Positions 12,900 to 25,401 of a DNA stretch of 64,000 bases are shown piece by piece. The notes beneath the pieces were generated by a model. The model was not told the DNA's origin. It was given only the letters and a program-made list of their open reading frames with translations, and searched no databases. The position numbers were made by a program, and so were the translations under genes. The stretch spans positions 62,001 to 126,000 of the forward strand of contig JASANG010001286.1 in the NCBI GenBank assembly GCA_030248215.1. The letters run 5' to 3'. How positions within the stretch are numbered: position 1 is the stretch's first letter; each line of letters opens with the position of its first letter. The stretch is from Enoplolaimus lenunculus (lineage: Eukaryota; Nematoda; Enoplea; Enoplida; Thoracostomopsidae).

Positions 12900-13336
12900 G
12901 CAATCGCTTATTCTATGTTCCGCCCGGTGATTGGTTCAAAGTTCACCTAATAAATTTGGAAAAACTTAAACCGTTTGAAAATAAGCAAGTACCGTATATA
13001 AAACACTTAACAAAGCGACCGGAGCGTATAGCGGTGCCGCTTATTACAACTACAATCTTTAATGCTCTGCCTATGTTGTTCCCTATCAACAAATTTGAAT
13101 GGCCAACTATGTTACTCGCCGCTCATTCTACGGACATTTGTTGTGCTATCAACGGACAAGGACGGCCTTACGATTGCTCTTACGCGGATGACGGTGTGTT
13201 GTACATTCGAAGGGACTTTTTATCGAATTTGCAGTTAGACTTAAACAGAAAAATAACTCTGTACTATTTGAAACGCGTCGAATATCACACAACCTGTGTC
13301 GTTCTCAGCGAGATACAATACACCGAACTAATCTAA
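12900..13336 (+). CDS. Candidate terminal exon, unrecognised gene
   Basis: Following an AG at 12898-12899 the frame stays open for 145 codons to TAA. It begins VAARNRLFYVPPGDWFKVHL and later contains RPYDCSYADDGVLYIRRDFL. This is long for DNA of this composition, and the residue mix is protein-like (Trp, Cys, charged clusters). It joins in phase 0 to the candidate exon at 12544-12657. An earlier AG at 12894-12895 would throw the frame into a stop, so use of the second AG is needed, which weakens the model. No domain is recognised; the SYADD string resembles an RT motif but nothing around it does. Confidence 0.35.
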
Positions 13337-13509
13337 ATTGAATCATATTGGCCAGTCGCAGAGTAAAACACCAGAAGTAATACAAGTAAATATTGCTTCC
13401 ATAATGACTTATAGCTAGCTATTGGTTCAGACACTTTCAATGAAATGTTTGCTAATGACTTAATGTTGTGTCAATGTCAAGACTCAGTGATTTGTTAGTG
13501 GTTGATAAC

Positions 13510-13971
13510 TAGGGAACGACCGGATCCAAAATTTTGCACTAACCGGATCCGAATCCGGATCTTAAAATTCAGATCCGGCCCGGATCCGAATCCGGATCTT
13601 ACTAGCTGGATAATTTTTCAATACTTAACGTATATAAAATACAAATAGTTCAACTGATTGTTTCGCAAAATTAGTCAACAAAACTTACAGCAACTAAAAA
13701 AGAAGTCTTTAAAATTTTTATGTTCTTCTTCCGCAACAACACTGATCTCCACTGGATGTCATTAACCTGACATTCCAACAAAGCATTAATGCTCACACAG
13801 TGCTTATTAGATTAGGTACGCATAGTTGAAATACATACACCAATTTTGGTATGTTTTTGTTTGCATATCAAATTTCGGATCCGGAGATCCGGTAGTTATT
13901 TTACCGGATCCGGATCTTAAAAATTGCAGAGATCCGGCCCGGATCCGGATCTCGGATCCGGTCGATCCCTA
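13510..13971. mobile_element. hAT-type MITE rich in GGATCC/CCGGAT
   Basis: The element starts TAGGGAACGACCGGATCC and ends GGATCCGGTCGATCCCTA. Flanking octamers ttgataac and ttgattac match at 7 of 8 positions, the 8-bp target duplication typical of hAT elements. Both ends carry clusters of 'ggatccggat' that can fold back. There is no coding capacity. Confidence 0.8.
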
Positions 13972-13979
13972 TTGATTAC

Positions 13980-16186
13980 GTACTCTGGACAGCGGCAAAA
14001 TTTGCTGTCTGTAAACATTCGAGATGCTCGGGACCGACGGCCCAATTTGACTTCTGGTAATTCTGCCGCCAATGCTTGAAAATGTTAGTTGGTGTTCACA
14101 TTTTGTATAGTAAGCCTCACTAGCGGCGGCAACGTTGTTGTAGGCAAAACATATATCGGGAATTGCATTAAAATATTGCATTGTGGCGAGTGGTTACATT
14201 GCAAATATTGCTCTTGTTGAATAATTGTATGTTAACACTTCGATTTGATCTTTTCTGGATGTTGTGAATTGGAAGCATTCGTATGAAAATATGTTGTTTC
14301 AAAAGATACCTACGATGAGACAATAATGGTAGTTGCTAGAGTATACTGTGCTATGTTGCGCCGTGCTGCCCATTTGCAATGATCCTGCGTGACCCCTTTA
14401 ATAAAATTTGAGTGACTTGTACCAAAATCCACAATTTTAGGCAATAAAGTTTTTAGAAGATACTATTCAGTACAATGAATTCTCCAAACTAAAAATTAAA
14501 ATTATTTAATATAGGGAGTCTGATTGCTTTAAAATGGGGTACACAATTCGCCTGTTGCCCCCTTTTGGCTAGTTCTTTAGCGGATAGTTCCAAGAATTAA
14601 TATTTCGTTGAATCAGTTTGAGGACGTCACAAAACATATAAAAGTGATCAATTAATCTTAAGTTAAATCTATGCCCACCAAAATTATACATCGAAACTCG
14701 CTCTACATAATCACTAACCTTTCCCGTTAGCTGTGAAGGAAATTCAACATCAAACTTATTTGAGAGACCAAACCTTAAATAAACAAATCATATCGTTGTC
14801 GTCGTGTTAATAAAAAGATTAAGCAAAAAGCGGATGTTTATATCTCGAGTTAAGCGTATATACCTAGTATGGTCAAAGTATTACGTATTAAGCAGCTTTT
14901 TACAAACTGATTATTAGACATTTTGCTGCAATTTATTGCATTTCCGTGCAAATCAAGTAAAATAAGCTTCATCGAAATAGAATGACAAAATCAAAGCTGC
15001 GTAATAAATTAAATTCAACAAACTTTCGAACGACTACCGAATAAATATCCTGCCCCAATATTGGCAATACATATGCATATTTCATACCATAATAACGACG
15101 TATACCCCTTTCGATGCTATATCGTGCACGCTGACATTAAGCATCACCCAATAACTTTATATCGGATTTCGCAACGGATTACAACCGAAACTAATTGTGC
15201 GTAAGTGTACATGCTGCTGAGCATCCAACTGAACCACATGACGTTTTGCCCCTATTTAATCTCTATGTAACGCTATTAACTTACTATGCGTTTTGCTACG
15301 ATGAAGCAGGGTGCAAACGATAAGGTATGATGTTTTATTCCCTATAATATTTCTTCACTGTTTAACACAACGTAAACCTCCCCAAAATAGCTTGCAATTG
15401 CGCCAGAAAACGATGTGTTCCCCATAGATAATTGCAGGACCACGGCAATATTGTTCGAACTCCCTCTAAAATCTGCGTAAGGTTACTTTTTGCATGTCAC
15501 CATTCACTATAACCCTTACCGTTATCTAATGAATGGAGCGACAATTAGTTGATATTACTTTTAGTGAGCTCAAAAATAAATGTTAGCTCTATCGAAGGTG
15601 CGGCGCCGCTGGCAAAATTTTTAAAAAATTTAAATTCACAGAAAGTACTGTGATGTTCAAGTCTAGCGCGATGTTTGCGGCTTGTAAAAGAAGTCACGAA
15701 ACTTAAAATGACAGTCCCTTCCCGGTATTAGGAAAGCAAATCTAACCAAACCAGTGGCACTTCGTAGTAGCAATTTAGAGAAACATTACAGGGAAAAAAT
15801 ATTATCAGGTAAAATATTATACACGTATGCTGTACCTTCAGGCATAGATCGGACGGTTATTAGCTTTATCGGATGCCCGAACCATATACGTATACGTATA
15901 CCATATTATATATACTATTTTTACCGAAACCGGATATAACTTCTAAATTTGCACAGTGTCGGTAGTATTTTAGTAAAAGAAAAGTATCAGTTTTAAATTT
16001 TTTTGTTTGGATTTTTCATTATAGTTCAGTGTAAAAACTTAAGCTGTTTGACTTGCCGGAAAATGCAGTCAAATCAAAATGTGTAGTATTGGCATCTAGC
16101 AAATAGTTTTCTATTACTCAAGACAAGAATCGAAAATATGCTAACTATCGGATATTTACTGCAGAAACGTTTACAATAATTCTGTA
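13980..16186. other. AT-rich non-coding stretch
   Basis: I see no exon, RNA gene or clear element over these 2.2 kb. Short open frames on both strands lack splice signals and protein-like composition. Confidence 0.4.
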
Positions 16187-16444
16187 TTAATTATTTTTGT
16201 GACAAAAATAAAAATATCTTTCAGTGACTTTAGCTTGAAAAACATACACTGTCATGTTTCCAGCTCCTTTGACTACAACAGGCGCCATGCTATACTTTCT
16301 TGAAATGTCCGTTGATACATTAAAAACACTGTCCATTCCAGAGTGCGGCACTTGAGGCAACTCGTCGGCAGACGAATTCACCACATCAACTTCTACTAAA
16401 TCGAATTGAATCGCTTGCATCCAAGTATGTTTTAAATATGTAAT
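16187..16444 (-). CDS. Possible exon, minus strand, unrecognised
   Basis: The minus strand is open for about 85 codons, with an acidic, protein-like translation (MQAIQFDLVEVDVVNS near the start, KGAGNMTVYVFQAK near the end). No strong donor or acceptor frames it, although an AG lies upstream on the minus strand and a weak GT follows the AK residues. It may be an exon of an unknown gene or chance. Confidence 0.2.
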   Translation of the reverse strand: MTYLKHTWMQAIQFDLVEVDVVNSSADELPQVPHSGMDSVFNVSTDISRKYSMAPVVVKGAGNMTVYVFQAKVTERYFYFCHKNN

Positions 16445-16558
16445 ATATAATGCTAAACAATAAATTGAACGAGAGTTTCTAAATAATTATTGGAGAAACA
16501 AAAACTCAAGTTTGCCCATTATAAAGAGTCTACTAATCTCCACCAAGTATCTCATAAG

Positions 16559-16740
16559 CAGTGGCGGATTAGCCTTTAGCCAGGCCCGTAGCTCCGGCCC
16601 CAAAGTAATGCAGACTCCTCAAAGTTGGTAATCCTGAATCGCTAAACATTTGGCTTGGATGTCAATGATCGAAACTCTTTGCACAAATAAAAAACCCACA
16701 ATTACAGTGAATTGTTGTACGACAAACTGGCTAAATCCGC
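16559..16740. mobile_element. Degraded MITE of the CAGTGGCGGAT family
   Basis: It begins CAGTGGCGGATTAG, the terminus of the complete hAT MITE at 31250-31600. The sequence 'ctaaatccgc' near 16735 could be what is left of the other end. No flanking duplication remains. Related single ends occur near 45861 and 61390. Confidence 0.4.
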
Positions 16741-17034
16741 TTAGTAATTCACAGCTACAACTACCAAAATGCGAATAATTGTCGAGCCACCATCTACTGA
16801 CAAAGTATCAAATCGCTTAATTATGGAATAACTCCAGTCTCCAGGTATGGAATGGTCTACATGAATTGTTCAAAAACGGACCAGCTTCTTCTCACGCAGT
16901 ACAAAATGTTACATATACTTATCTGCAAAACAGTGGTGTGGCTACCGCCTCACTACGCCGCTTAGGGAATATTGACCACCGCAAAATTGCTCTGCCATAC
17001 GACTTCAAAAAACGTGCGCCTTCGGAACAATACA

Positions 17035-17925
17035 AGTTAACTAGCAACGAGACCAGCACATTCGTCTGATGTGACCTGGAAAAATATCGAAAAACAATGG
17101 CGTCCAAAATCATGTTAACTATTAATTCTTCTGAAACACACTGCGAACAGCAAATCTCGATGCTGCCAGAATATGGTGCGATTTTTGAGCCTCTAGTCGT
17201 GAATATGCAGCGAAACAAATAACTCGGCTGGGAAACACGCATTTATAGAATTTTTCTACCTGTATACTTGTTTGTTTGTCACTAAGGTTAAAAGTCGGGG
17301 CCAATATAAAGAACAGGGGATTTCTAAGCCTAAGCCTACGCTATGCCTACGCTATGCCTACGCGGAGGAACGAGCATATTCCTAATCCTAATCTTAAGCC
17401 TAAGCCTAAGCCAAGGAGAAAAATTAGTCTAAAGCTTAAGCTTACTCTACTGCACTCCCACAGAACACCGTTCCGTCCCAGATCTTTACATGGACCAAAA
17501 TCGGGTAAAGACAACGGCCGTTTTTAAAGCATCAATTGCGATTCATTTTGTGACAACGCCTTGTTTATAAAAGTCTCTGACAAAATTGGTCATCAAAACT
17601 CTTACTACACAATTATGTCGCCATACAGTGCTGTGATGAAATTCAATTAACTATGTTAATCGAGCCAAAGGTTAGTTTAGTACGTTCTTGAAGAAAACTT
17701 CAATACATATTCATGTATTGTGAGCTAAATCTTTCGACATTTCAAAACTTATTTTGCTGTGCATTTATGCAAAACATCTGTTTCTCACAAAAAGAACATT
17801 ACAGAAATTGTGCTGTCAGCAATATGTTTCAGAATTAATATTTAACATTATTTTGGACGCCATTGCTTCTTGATTTTTTTCCAGGTTACATCAAACAAAT
17901 GTGCTGGTCTAATTGCTATCCTTTT
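17035..17925. repeat. Inverted repeat pair, ~130-bp arms
   Basis: The segment at 17035-17175 (containing tggcgtccaaaatcatgtta) recurs in reverse complement at about 17790-17925. Arms are roughly 80-85% alike and about 620 bp apart. The gap contains the MITE-like block at about 17299-17498. The arrangement suggests an old foldback-type element later hit by another insertion. Confidence 0.65.
17299..17498. mobile_element. MITE with TTAGGC-like internal repeats
   Basis: The ends 'aatataaagaacaggg' and 'cccagatctttacat' are inverted relatives of the termini of the element at 44153-44365. The interior is a degenerate run of cctaag/cctacg hexamers resembling (GCCTAA)n. The same organisation in both places shows a family rather than a telomere remnant. 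Confidence 0.6.
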
Positions 17926-18104
17926 AAAAGGAGTATGAAACATATCCCATGTTGCTCAAGTCTGAGCAATTTTTTCCTAGTTTCAACCGCTTTACCAAGC
18001 TGTTGCTTAATCTATCAACCTAAACTGTGAAAAATAAGAAGACTGATTATACTAAGTACGTAGTTCCAATAAATCGTTTGCTTGAAAGAAACTTTTGTCC
18101 TAAC

Positions 18105-18963
18105 TGTGGTACAATGGTATAATGGCGATAACGACATAGCTAGGGCAAAATGGCCGCAATAGAAACAAAAGAAAAGAAATAGAAACAAAAGAAAAGAAAC
18201 AAACAAAAGCAAAGGAAACGAAAACAAAAATAAAAGTTAATAATAATAATAATAATAATAATGTTTGAAAATATTTATGCAAATTTTGTTAATGTGCGTG
18301 GGCGATTAGCCCAAATAATCAGTATTGAATATTGAAAACTTGGATTTTGACGTGTTTCGGATGATTACTGTTTTGGATATAATTTGGACATTGTTTTTAT
18401 CAGTGTTAGAAATTGTTTTGATTGGTAGATTCACCTGGAGAACTTGGTAACGAATTCGTAAGTGACTTTGAAATATTGTGTAACGGTTGTATTGAATTAG
18501 AAGTAATATGGGCGGAATTCTGGTATTTTACTCCGAGTCCGGTGTGTTGAGCGCCGGAATCTGCTCTCGTTAGGCGGGGCGTCCAACAGGCACATCGGAG
18601 CTCGGAATAGCTCGTTTCCGCTCAGAGAACGCGCATAAAGTTTACTAGTAGCACCTTCGATATAACTGTTATAAGAACTGACACATCACACCCTTGCACC
18701 GACATCTAGACTTAGCCTCGTTATAGTCATTACCGGTGATAACCGTAGTAGGCCAACAGTACAACTGTATAACAAGTGGAAACTGTATAACGTCGTACAA
18801 CATTGCATAACATTGTGTATAACTGTGTCTGTGCCTTTTTCTGTAAAAACGTTTCATAGTAAATATTGAAAACCGACCGTGTCGTTGGTGAAGGGCGACT
18901 ACGCTAGCATCATAAATCTGAAACACGCAGAAGCCGTAGATACAAATCCATCCAAATCCGACA
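18105..18963 (+). repeat. 5' LTR of the Gypsy element
   Basis: Starts TGTGGTACAATGG and ends AAATCCGACA, 859 bp. It carries a short (TAA)n tract and a purine-rich 'aaacaaaagaaaagaaa' block near its start. It is longer than the 3' LTR because of the longer TAA tract and one extra segment of about 40 bp. The sequence right after it does not start with the usual TGG of a tRNA primer site. Confidence 0.95.
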
Positions 18964-19073
18964 TAGTGACCACGATGGTCTATGATTGATCTAACGACAA
19001 CGGTATATAAAAAGAGATCGACTACGAATTGTAAGTAAAAACTTTATTTTTCCTATTTACCAGCGCATTCGAA

Positions 19074-21974
19074 ATGCCCTTAAAAAGAACACCAGCCCGA
19101 TTATCTGTTAAAAAACCAAATACTAGACAATATACTAGAACTATGGCAGAAAAGGCACAACAAGGACTTGTAACAAATTTGACAGAATCCCCCAAGTCAC
19201 GCGCAAAAATAACGGAACCACAACAGACCCTAAACCTAACTCCTGATATACAAATACCAGGTACATCTGGTGAAATACCGACAACAACACAGAAATTAAG
19301 TACTTTAGCACCTTCGGTGCAATACAATCGACCTCAACAAAATACAGATAACCCTGTAAGTAGTCTAGATTCAGCAAAAACAGCAATCGACTACATAACA
19401 CAAAAACATACGGATATATCCGCTCGGAAACCGGTGCCAACACTGACTTCAACAATGACATCTACAAATATAGATACTGTAACTACTTTGTCGAAAAAAT
19501 TGGAAACCACTGTAGTAAAGCATCCAGGATTCCCTATACAACAATCTGATCTAATGACACCAATAGGGAATCCACCCCAACACATAGCAAAACCATATCT
19601 GACATATCCGTATGTGCAAACATCATATAGCCAACCTAAAACGGCTATACAGCCAATATTGACACCGAACACTGGCTATAAACCGCTATTACCATTTGAC
19701 CACCTTCCAGAATGGTCATTTAATACAGCGGATAAAAAATTAGCACCAGAATTGACCAAAACACAGGAACCTGGTGATAACATAGCTAATACTAGCCAAC
19801 ATAATATCACCACTCCACAAAATTTTGTACCTGTAACAAATATGCAGGGATTTCCCCCACAACAGATTACCAATATGCAACCACAGAATCCAACGGAACA
19901 ATTGGTTAACACATTTAACCCACAACAGTGGGCAATATTTAACCAAATACCTCGAGCAATGCCGTTAACAACAACAAATGTAGATGTACATCGACATGCC
20001 GGAGGAGATATTTCTCCATCATCGAAACGTAGTAAAACATCGTCGCGACACAGTAGTGATACAATAAAAACAGACATTAACACATCGGATACGGAATATA
20101 ATTCCGTTGTTGATAATCCGATGCCATCACAACTACGTACGCATCCACAGAAACAGGCACCAATTATTATTAACATGCCTGATAAAATTCCGACTATACC
20201 ACCGTATGACGGTAAAACTGATTTTAATATCTTTTTGCGTAAATTCAACAGAATTTTAAATACATCCAAAATACAGTCAGAAGAAACAAAATTACGATTA
20301 TTCAAAGGTTGTCTGCGCAATAGCGCAGAAACATACCTTGAATTATTAGAGGATCAATTCCCTCTATCACAAAATGATATTGAATTTTTAATATCAAAAT
20401 TTCAAGAACGATTTGGCGAATCACCAGATTTATCCAGTAGAATAGCTACATTTCAACGCATACAACAAACAGGTAGCGTAGATGACTACGCAGATACATT
20501 GTTAGCATACTGGACACGATACTTAGAAAAGCAATTCGCAAACACTGTCGAAGCTCGCGAATTGCTATGCCAAACATTTATTAAAAATTCAATGGCAGGT
20601 CTGAAAGAACGCCTGCAATTAGGAATGATAGAATCGTTCACAGAATTACGAATCCGTGCAACAAAATTACAACAGCAATTAGAATTTGACGGAATTATTA
20701 CAATTCCTAAAAAATCGGAAAAATCCGAAACTAGGAACAATCGCGCACGGACGAACACAGGTACAACAACGAGCACAACAACAAAAGAACAAACAAATAG
20801 TAAGCAAACCAATGGGAAAATAACAAAGACATTTACAAACAGCGGTAACAATGCTAATAGAGCAAATAACACCGCTGGAAATTGTATCCAGAAAACAACA
20901 GGCCCCCGACCTCGAAAAACAGAAGACGAAATTCAAAAATTACGTGAGGCGGGATTATGTTTTTATTGTGAAAAAGCCGGACACATGACGAATGACTGTC
21001 CGGCCCGACAGGCAGTTGCCGAACGCATTAAAAACTGGCAACAGAAGCAAGGCGACCAAGGGGGGACAGCAAAACAACCACAAACTACTGCTGTACCCTG
21101 CATATATTGCAAGAAAACAAACCATAAAGCGGAAGAATGTTTCTTTAAACCTGGTCGCGAAACAAATAGCACAATAACTTCGAATACAGCGGCGAAATTA
21201 CCTGCAAAAGAAACAAAATCAGAGCAGGTATCACAAAAAGCGAGTCATATAACAGGTGCAAGTTCGGGTATCAACCCTCATTTGATAATATTAAAGGCTA
21301 ATGCACCTCATGACACAAGAATACGGAAACTGCATGAACAACCAATAGCAAATATGCAGTCGATAACGGAACGAAAAGCAAATCCATCACATGTTGAACT
21401 TTGCGTAACTAAACCCAAAGGTATGTACATTGAAATGGGTATCCAAGGATATCTTTTAACAGGAGCAATTGATACTGGTGCCGACATTAGCATGATGCAT
21501 GTCGCAATATACCAAAGATTTTTCCCAACAATACCGTTAGACACATCAAATAGAATAAAATGTAGAACATATGACAGTAGAACGGGACAAGAAACATTAG
21601 GCTCCATGAACTTTCCAGTAACAGTCGGAGCAATGCAAAAAACAGTTACAATTCATATAGCACCAGTTCTACAATCTGCATTAATTATAGGTGACGATAC
21701 TTTATCCGAATTCGGAATCGTCATTAACTATAACAAATTTACAGTTACCGTTGATAGGAAAGTTATTCCTTCATGGCGGCAACGCCAAATATATAACAAC
21801 GGTGAAATTTCATATGAATATATTCCCAATCCAAAACCACATAGACCTCCGGATAATAAATTGAAAGACCCGGAAATCGAAATCGGTCGGTATACCGATT
21901 CGATTGATGAATCCGATAAAAAGGTAACCAAACTATTAACGTATAAAGACAACGAAACAAAATCGTTGTCATGA
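19074..21974 (+). CDS. Gypsy element gag-protease polyprotein
   Basis: This open frame encodes 966 residues of the LTR element. Residues 1-370 are a Thr/Pro/Gln-rich low-complexity region. A gag capsid-like helical segment follows, from about residue 375 (PTIPPYDGKT) to 545. Next come a polar linker and two CCHC zinc knuckles (CFYCEKAGHMTNDC and CIYCKKTNHKAEEC), the nucleocapsid hallmark. An aspartic protease follows with the DTGA active-site motif near residue 803 and an IIGDD turn. The long low-complexity N-terminal half is unusual for a Gypsy gag. The frame ends just before the pol region, so pol is reached in another frame or by a separate mechanism. Confidence 0.9.
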   Translation: MPLKRTPARLSVKKPNTRQYTRTMAEKAQQGLVTNLTESPKSRAKITEPQQTLNLTPDIQIPGTSGEIPTTTQKLSTLAPSVQYNRPQQNTDNPVSSLDSAKTAIDYITQKHTDISARKPVPTLTSTMTSTNIDTVTTLSKKLETTVVKHPGFPIQQSDLMTPIGNPPQHIAKPYLTYPYVQTSYSQPKTAIQPILTPNTGYKPLLPFDHLPEWSFNTADKKLAPELTKTQEPGDNIANTSQHNITTPQNFVPVTNMQGFPPQQITNMQPQNPTEQLVNTFNPQQWAIFNQIPRAMPLTTTNVDVHRHAGGDISPSSKRSKTSSRHSSDTIKTDINTSDTEYNSVVDNPMPSQLRTHPQKQAPIIINMPDKIPTIPPYDGKTDFNIFLRKFNRILNTSKIQSEETKLRLFKGCLRNSAETYLELLEDQFPLSQNDIEFLISKFQERFGESPDLSSRIATFQRIQQTGSVDDYADTLLAYWTRYLEKQFANTVEARELLCQTFIKNSMAGLKERLQLGMIESFTELRIRATKLQQQLEFDGIITIPKKSEKSETRNNRARTNTGTTTSTTTKEQTNSKQTNGKITKTFTNSGNNANRANNTAGNCIQKTTGPRPRKTEDEIQKLREAGLCFYCEKAGHMTNDCPARQAVAERIKNWQQKQGDQGGTAKQPQTTAVPCIYCKKTNHKAEECFFKPGRETNSTITSNTAAKLPAKETKSEQVSQKASHITGASSGINPHLIILKANAPHDTRIRKLHEQPIANMQSITERKANPSHVELCVTKPKGMYIEMGIQGYLLTGAIDTGADISMMHVAIYQRFFPTIPLDTSNRIKCRTYDSRTGQETLGSMNFPVTVGAMQKTVTIHIAPVLQSALIIGDDTLSEFGIVINYNKFTVTVDRKVIPSWRQRQIYNNGEISYEYIPNPKPHRPPDNKLKDPEIEIGRYTDSIDESDKKVTKLLTYKDNETKSLS

Positions 21975-21989
21975 CAAGATGCAAATGAG

Positions 21990-24900
21990 ATGGCAAATAG
22001 CCACACTGTATATAACAATGAAAATAAAAACATACAGAAAGATACAAAAGAACAAGAAATATTCGGTATACCACCAATAATAAGAACGGCTAATATATGC
22101 CGAGTTGCAGTGTCATTAGATATTCCTGCATCCACAACTACCTGGGTTCCTTGTACTGCAACTGATACAGAATCAGTACAAGATTTATATATAGAACCCC
22201 AATTTGCAGAAACAATACCACTGGACTCAATAATTGTACCGCGTATGATAACGCGGAAACAAAAAGATCAAGTGTTAATACCTGTTACAAATATGTCGGG
22301 AAATTCCGTACATTTAATAAAAGATATGCAAATTGCACAGGTAGAAAAAGTAGAAGTAATACAAGAAGTATTACAGAGAAATGACGCAACTATAAACGCA
22401 ACGGCATTAGATATAGCCGATAAATTACCACAGCAAGAAATAAAAACAATTGGACAACATAACAACATAAACACAGTCGCAATTTCTGATGTTGATAAAA
22501 AAGCTCAGCAATTGCATAACTTTACAGAATGGCTATTAGAACAAGTATCGGACATGCAAGAAATTCCTGTACCGGAAGGTGTAACTCTCGACCCACACGA
22601 TTTTCAAGGCGAGCAGTTACGCCAAATTAAAGCATTGTTATATTCAAATAACGATATTTTTGGTGCAGAAACAAAACCATTAGGAACAACGGATGTTGTT
22701 AAACACCGTATAATAGTACAGACACAAGATCCTATACAACAAAAAAGTAGACGAGCGGCTTATGCACGCCGCCAAAAAATAACGGAATGTTTTACAAAAA
22801 TGTTAGAAGACGGCATAATTCAACCGTCAAAAAGCCCATGGGCTTCACCCGTGGTGTTAGTAAAAAAGAAAGACGGCGGTTTACGATTTTGTATAGATTA
22901 CCGCCAGGTAAATGATGTAACCAAAAAAGACAGTTTTCCGCTACCGCGGATAGATGAGACTATCGATGCCCTCCGTGGGTCAAAATACTTCACAACAATA
23001 GATTTACAATCTGGATATTGGCAAATCCAGATGGACGAACGCGACATTGAAAAAACGGCATTCATATGCCACGAAGGCTTATATGAATTTAATGTAATGC
23101 CTTTCGGACTGACTAACGCTCCAGCAACATTCCAGAGAATGATGCAAATGGTCTTCTCTGGATTGTTAATGGAAATATGCCTCTGTTATCTAGACGACAT
23201 TATAGTTTTCTCTAGATCATTTGCACAACATCTCATGGATTTAGAACGAGTATTCGACAGACTACGAGAAGCCGGATTAACAATAACCGGCAGAAAATGT
23301 GAATTTGCAAAACAAAAAGTCCAATTTTTAGGACACGTAGTCTCAAACGGGGGAATTGCCCCGGACGACGCAAAAATAACAAAATTAAAAGAATGTCGAA
23401 TACCGAAAAATATAACAGAATTGAACAGGATATTATCGACACTTCGTGCAAAATTATGGTATTATTGCACATCCCTTATATGAATTAGTAAAAGGGAATC
23501 AAAAAGGTAAGTCCATCGAAAATAGATGGACTAAAGAATGCACGACAGCATTTGAACAACTGAAACAAAAACTGATAGAATATCCTGTATTAGCATATCC
23601 AAATCATAATAAACCTTTTATATTAAATACAGACGCAAGCAATAATGGCATGGGATTCCTGCTATCCCAAATAACGGAAGATGGGATGGAACACCCCATA
23701 CATTATGGAAGCCGCATGTTTACACCTGCAGAAAGACGATATGCTATCACTGAAAAAGAATGCTTAGCAATAGTTACAGCATTCACAAAATTTAGACCTT
23801 ATCTGTTAGGTGCATTTACAACAGTTATAACCGACCATGCACCTTTAACACAAATACTAAACAAAATTAGACCTGCCGAGGCATTAACACCTCGATTATT
23901 GCGTTTTGCATTAAAATTGCAAGAATTCGACTTCATGGTTATTTATAAACCAGGAAGAAAACATCAGAATGCAGACGCATTATCACGACCGCCAATATTG
24001 AATGGCGAGCTAGAAACAAACACAACGGATATGACAACAACACCGGAACATGACACTCAACTACAGATACGCGACAAAAACATAAAACAAGAATTGGAAG
24101 TACAGTTACCCATTGTACTTCAAATAACTGAAACAAACAAACAAAACCCCCCCAACACTGAAAACACAGAAAAAATAGAACAAACAACTGAAGAACTAGA
24201 AAGCAACTGTGATTCTTACTTTGATATAGAATCACCATGGGATCCAGAGCAATTAGTGCTGGGAAAATTATCCCGAAAATTTTATTGGCCGAATATGTCA
24301 CATGACATACAACAATTTATTGAAAAATGTGTGCCGTGTGCACGTTTTAAAACAGGACCAAACCGTAAAAAAAATTAGAACCAATTAAAGCCGTCTCGCC
24401 TTTTCACATGTTAGGCGTGGACGTCATAGGACCGCTACATGAATCAGACGATGCGAACAAATACATCGTCTGTTTCATGGACTACTTTACAAAATGGCCT
24501 GAGGCCTTTGCAACAAAAGACCAGACGGCTCAAACAATTGTAAAACTAATACTAGAACATATTGTCGCCGCACATGGGGTACCACGTGTAATTCTGTCGG
24601 ACCAAGGTCCGGCATTTATTTCAGAATTGTACAAAACAGAAATGAAACAACTAGGCGTCCGATTAACATATAGTACGCCATACCATCACCAAGCCAATGG
24701 CTTGGTTGAAAGATGGAATCAAACACTGATACGGTTATTAAAACCGTTAATAGAATTAGAACCGAATAAATGGGATGAATATTTAACACCCGCTTTATTC
24801 GCCTACAGAACAACAGTGCATTCATCCACCGGACAAACCCCGTTCTTCTTAATGCACGGACGGGATCCGGACTTACCAGGTGAAAACCCTCTAATGTCTA

Positions 24901-25401
24901 TTACAGAGGGATATACTACCGATTCTTATGTACAACAATTATGCCAAAAACTATCGGACGCATGGACGGAAACTTCAAAACAAATAAAGTTAGCACAGAC
25001 AAAATACAAATCACATTATGACAAACGCATTTCTAACCGACAATTCTCGGTAGGCGATATTTGTCATAATGAAGGAACGTGAAAAATTGGCTTTAGGCGC
25101 ATCAACACGAGAAGATCATTGGTATAATAAAAGTTTAGTTAAACACTTCGGCGGATCAGCCGAAGATTATCTAAACTATGAAAACAAATTAAGACCGAGA
25201 GTAAATTCCTCGGAAAACGACGACGCAAACTGCGCCGTTTGTAAAGGGAAATTCTCAACCGACATAGAAAGCGGATTAGAAATTGATTGGATCCAATGCG
25301 ATCTATGTTTGGAATGGTTCCACTTCAGATGTGTAAATTTAACGGAAGAACCGTCGCAAGCTATTTGGTATTGTCATACCTGTAGTTCAACAATGAAATA
25401 A
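21990..25401 (+). pseudogene. Gypsy element pol region (RT, RNase H, integrase, PHD)
   Basis: The pol region follows gag-protease directly. Recognisable parts are: reverse transcriptase at about 22640-23450 with the FCIDYRQVN, MPFGLTNAP and YLDD blocks; RNase H at about 23600-24000 with TDAS; integrase at about 24250-25000, including the FYWPNM zinc-domain remnant and a DDE core; and a C4HC3 PHD-type finger at about 25230-25390 with CAVC, CDLCLEWFH and WYCHTC blocks. The region is broken in about three places, so no full polyprotein is made. The PHD finger takes the place where many related elements carry a chromodomain, which suggests (inference) a role in targeting integration to modified histones. 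Confidence 0.9.

Noticed and set aside
13185-13205. YADD in the candidate exon as a reverse transcriptase active site
   Set aside because: None of the flanking RT blocks is present.
16187-16444. VYVF residues as the missing first half of the BCL9 HD1 domain
   Set aside because: The sequence is on the opposite strand and over 31 kb away, and similarity stops after four residues.
17320-17440. Interstitial telomere tract
   Set aside because: Hexamers are too irregular, and the same arrangement recurs between matching ends at 44153, so it is a MITE family.
18015-18282. Leu/Phe-rich minus-strand frames as membrane proteins
   Set aside because: They are reverse translations of the purine-rich LTR tract and recur in the 3' LTR.
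19676-20320. Long minus-strand open frame opposite gag
   Set aside because: Shadow of the gag frame, caused by its Thr/Gln/Asn-rich codon use; no motif.
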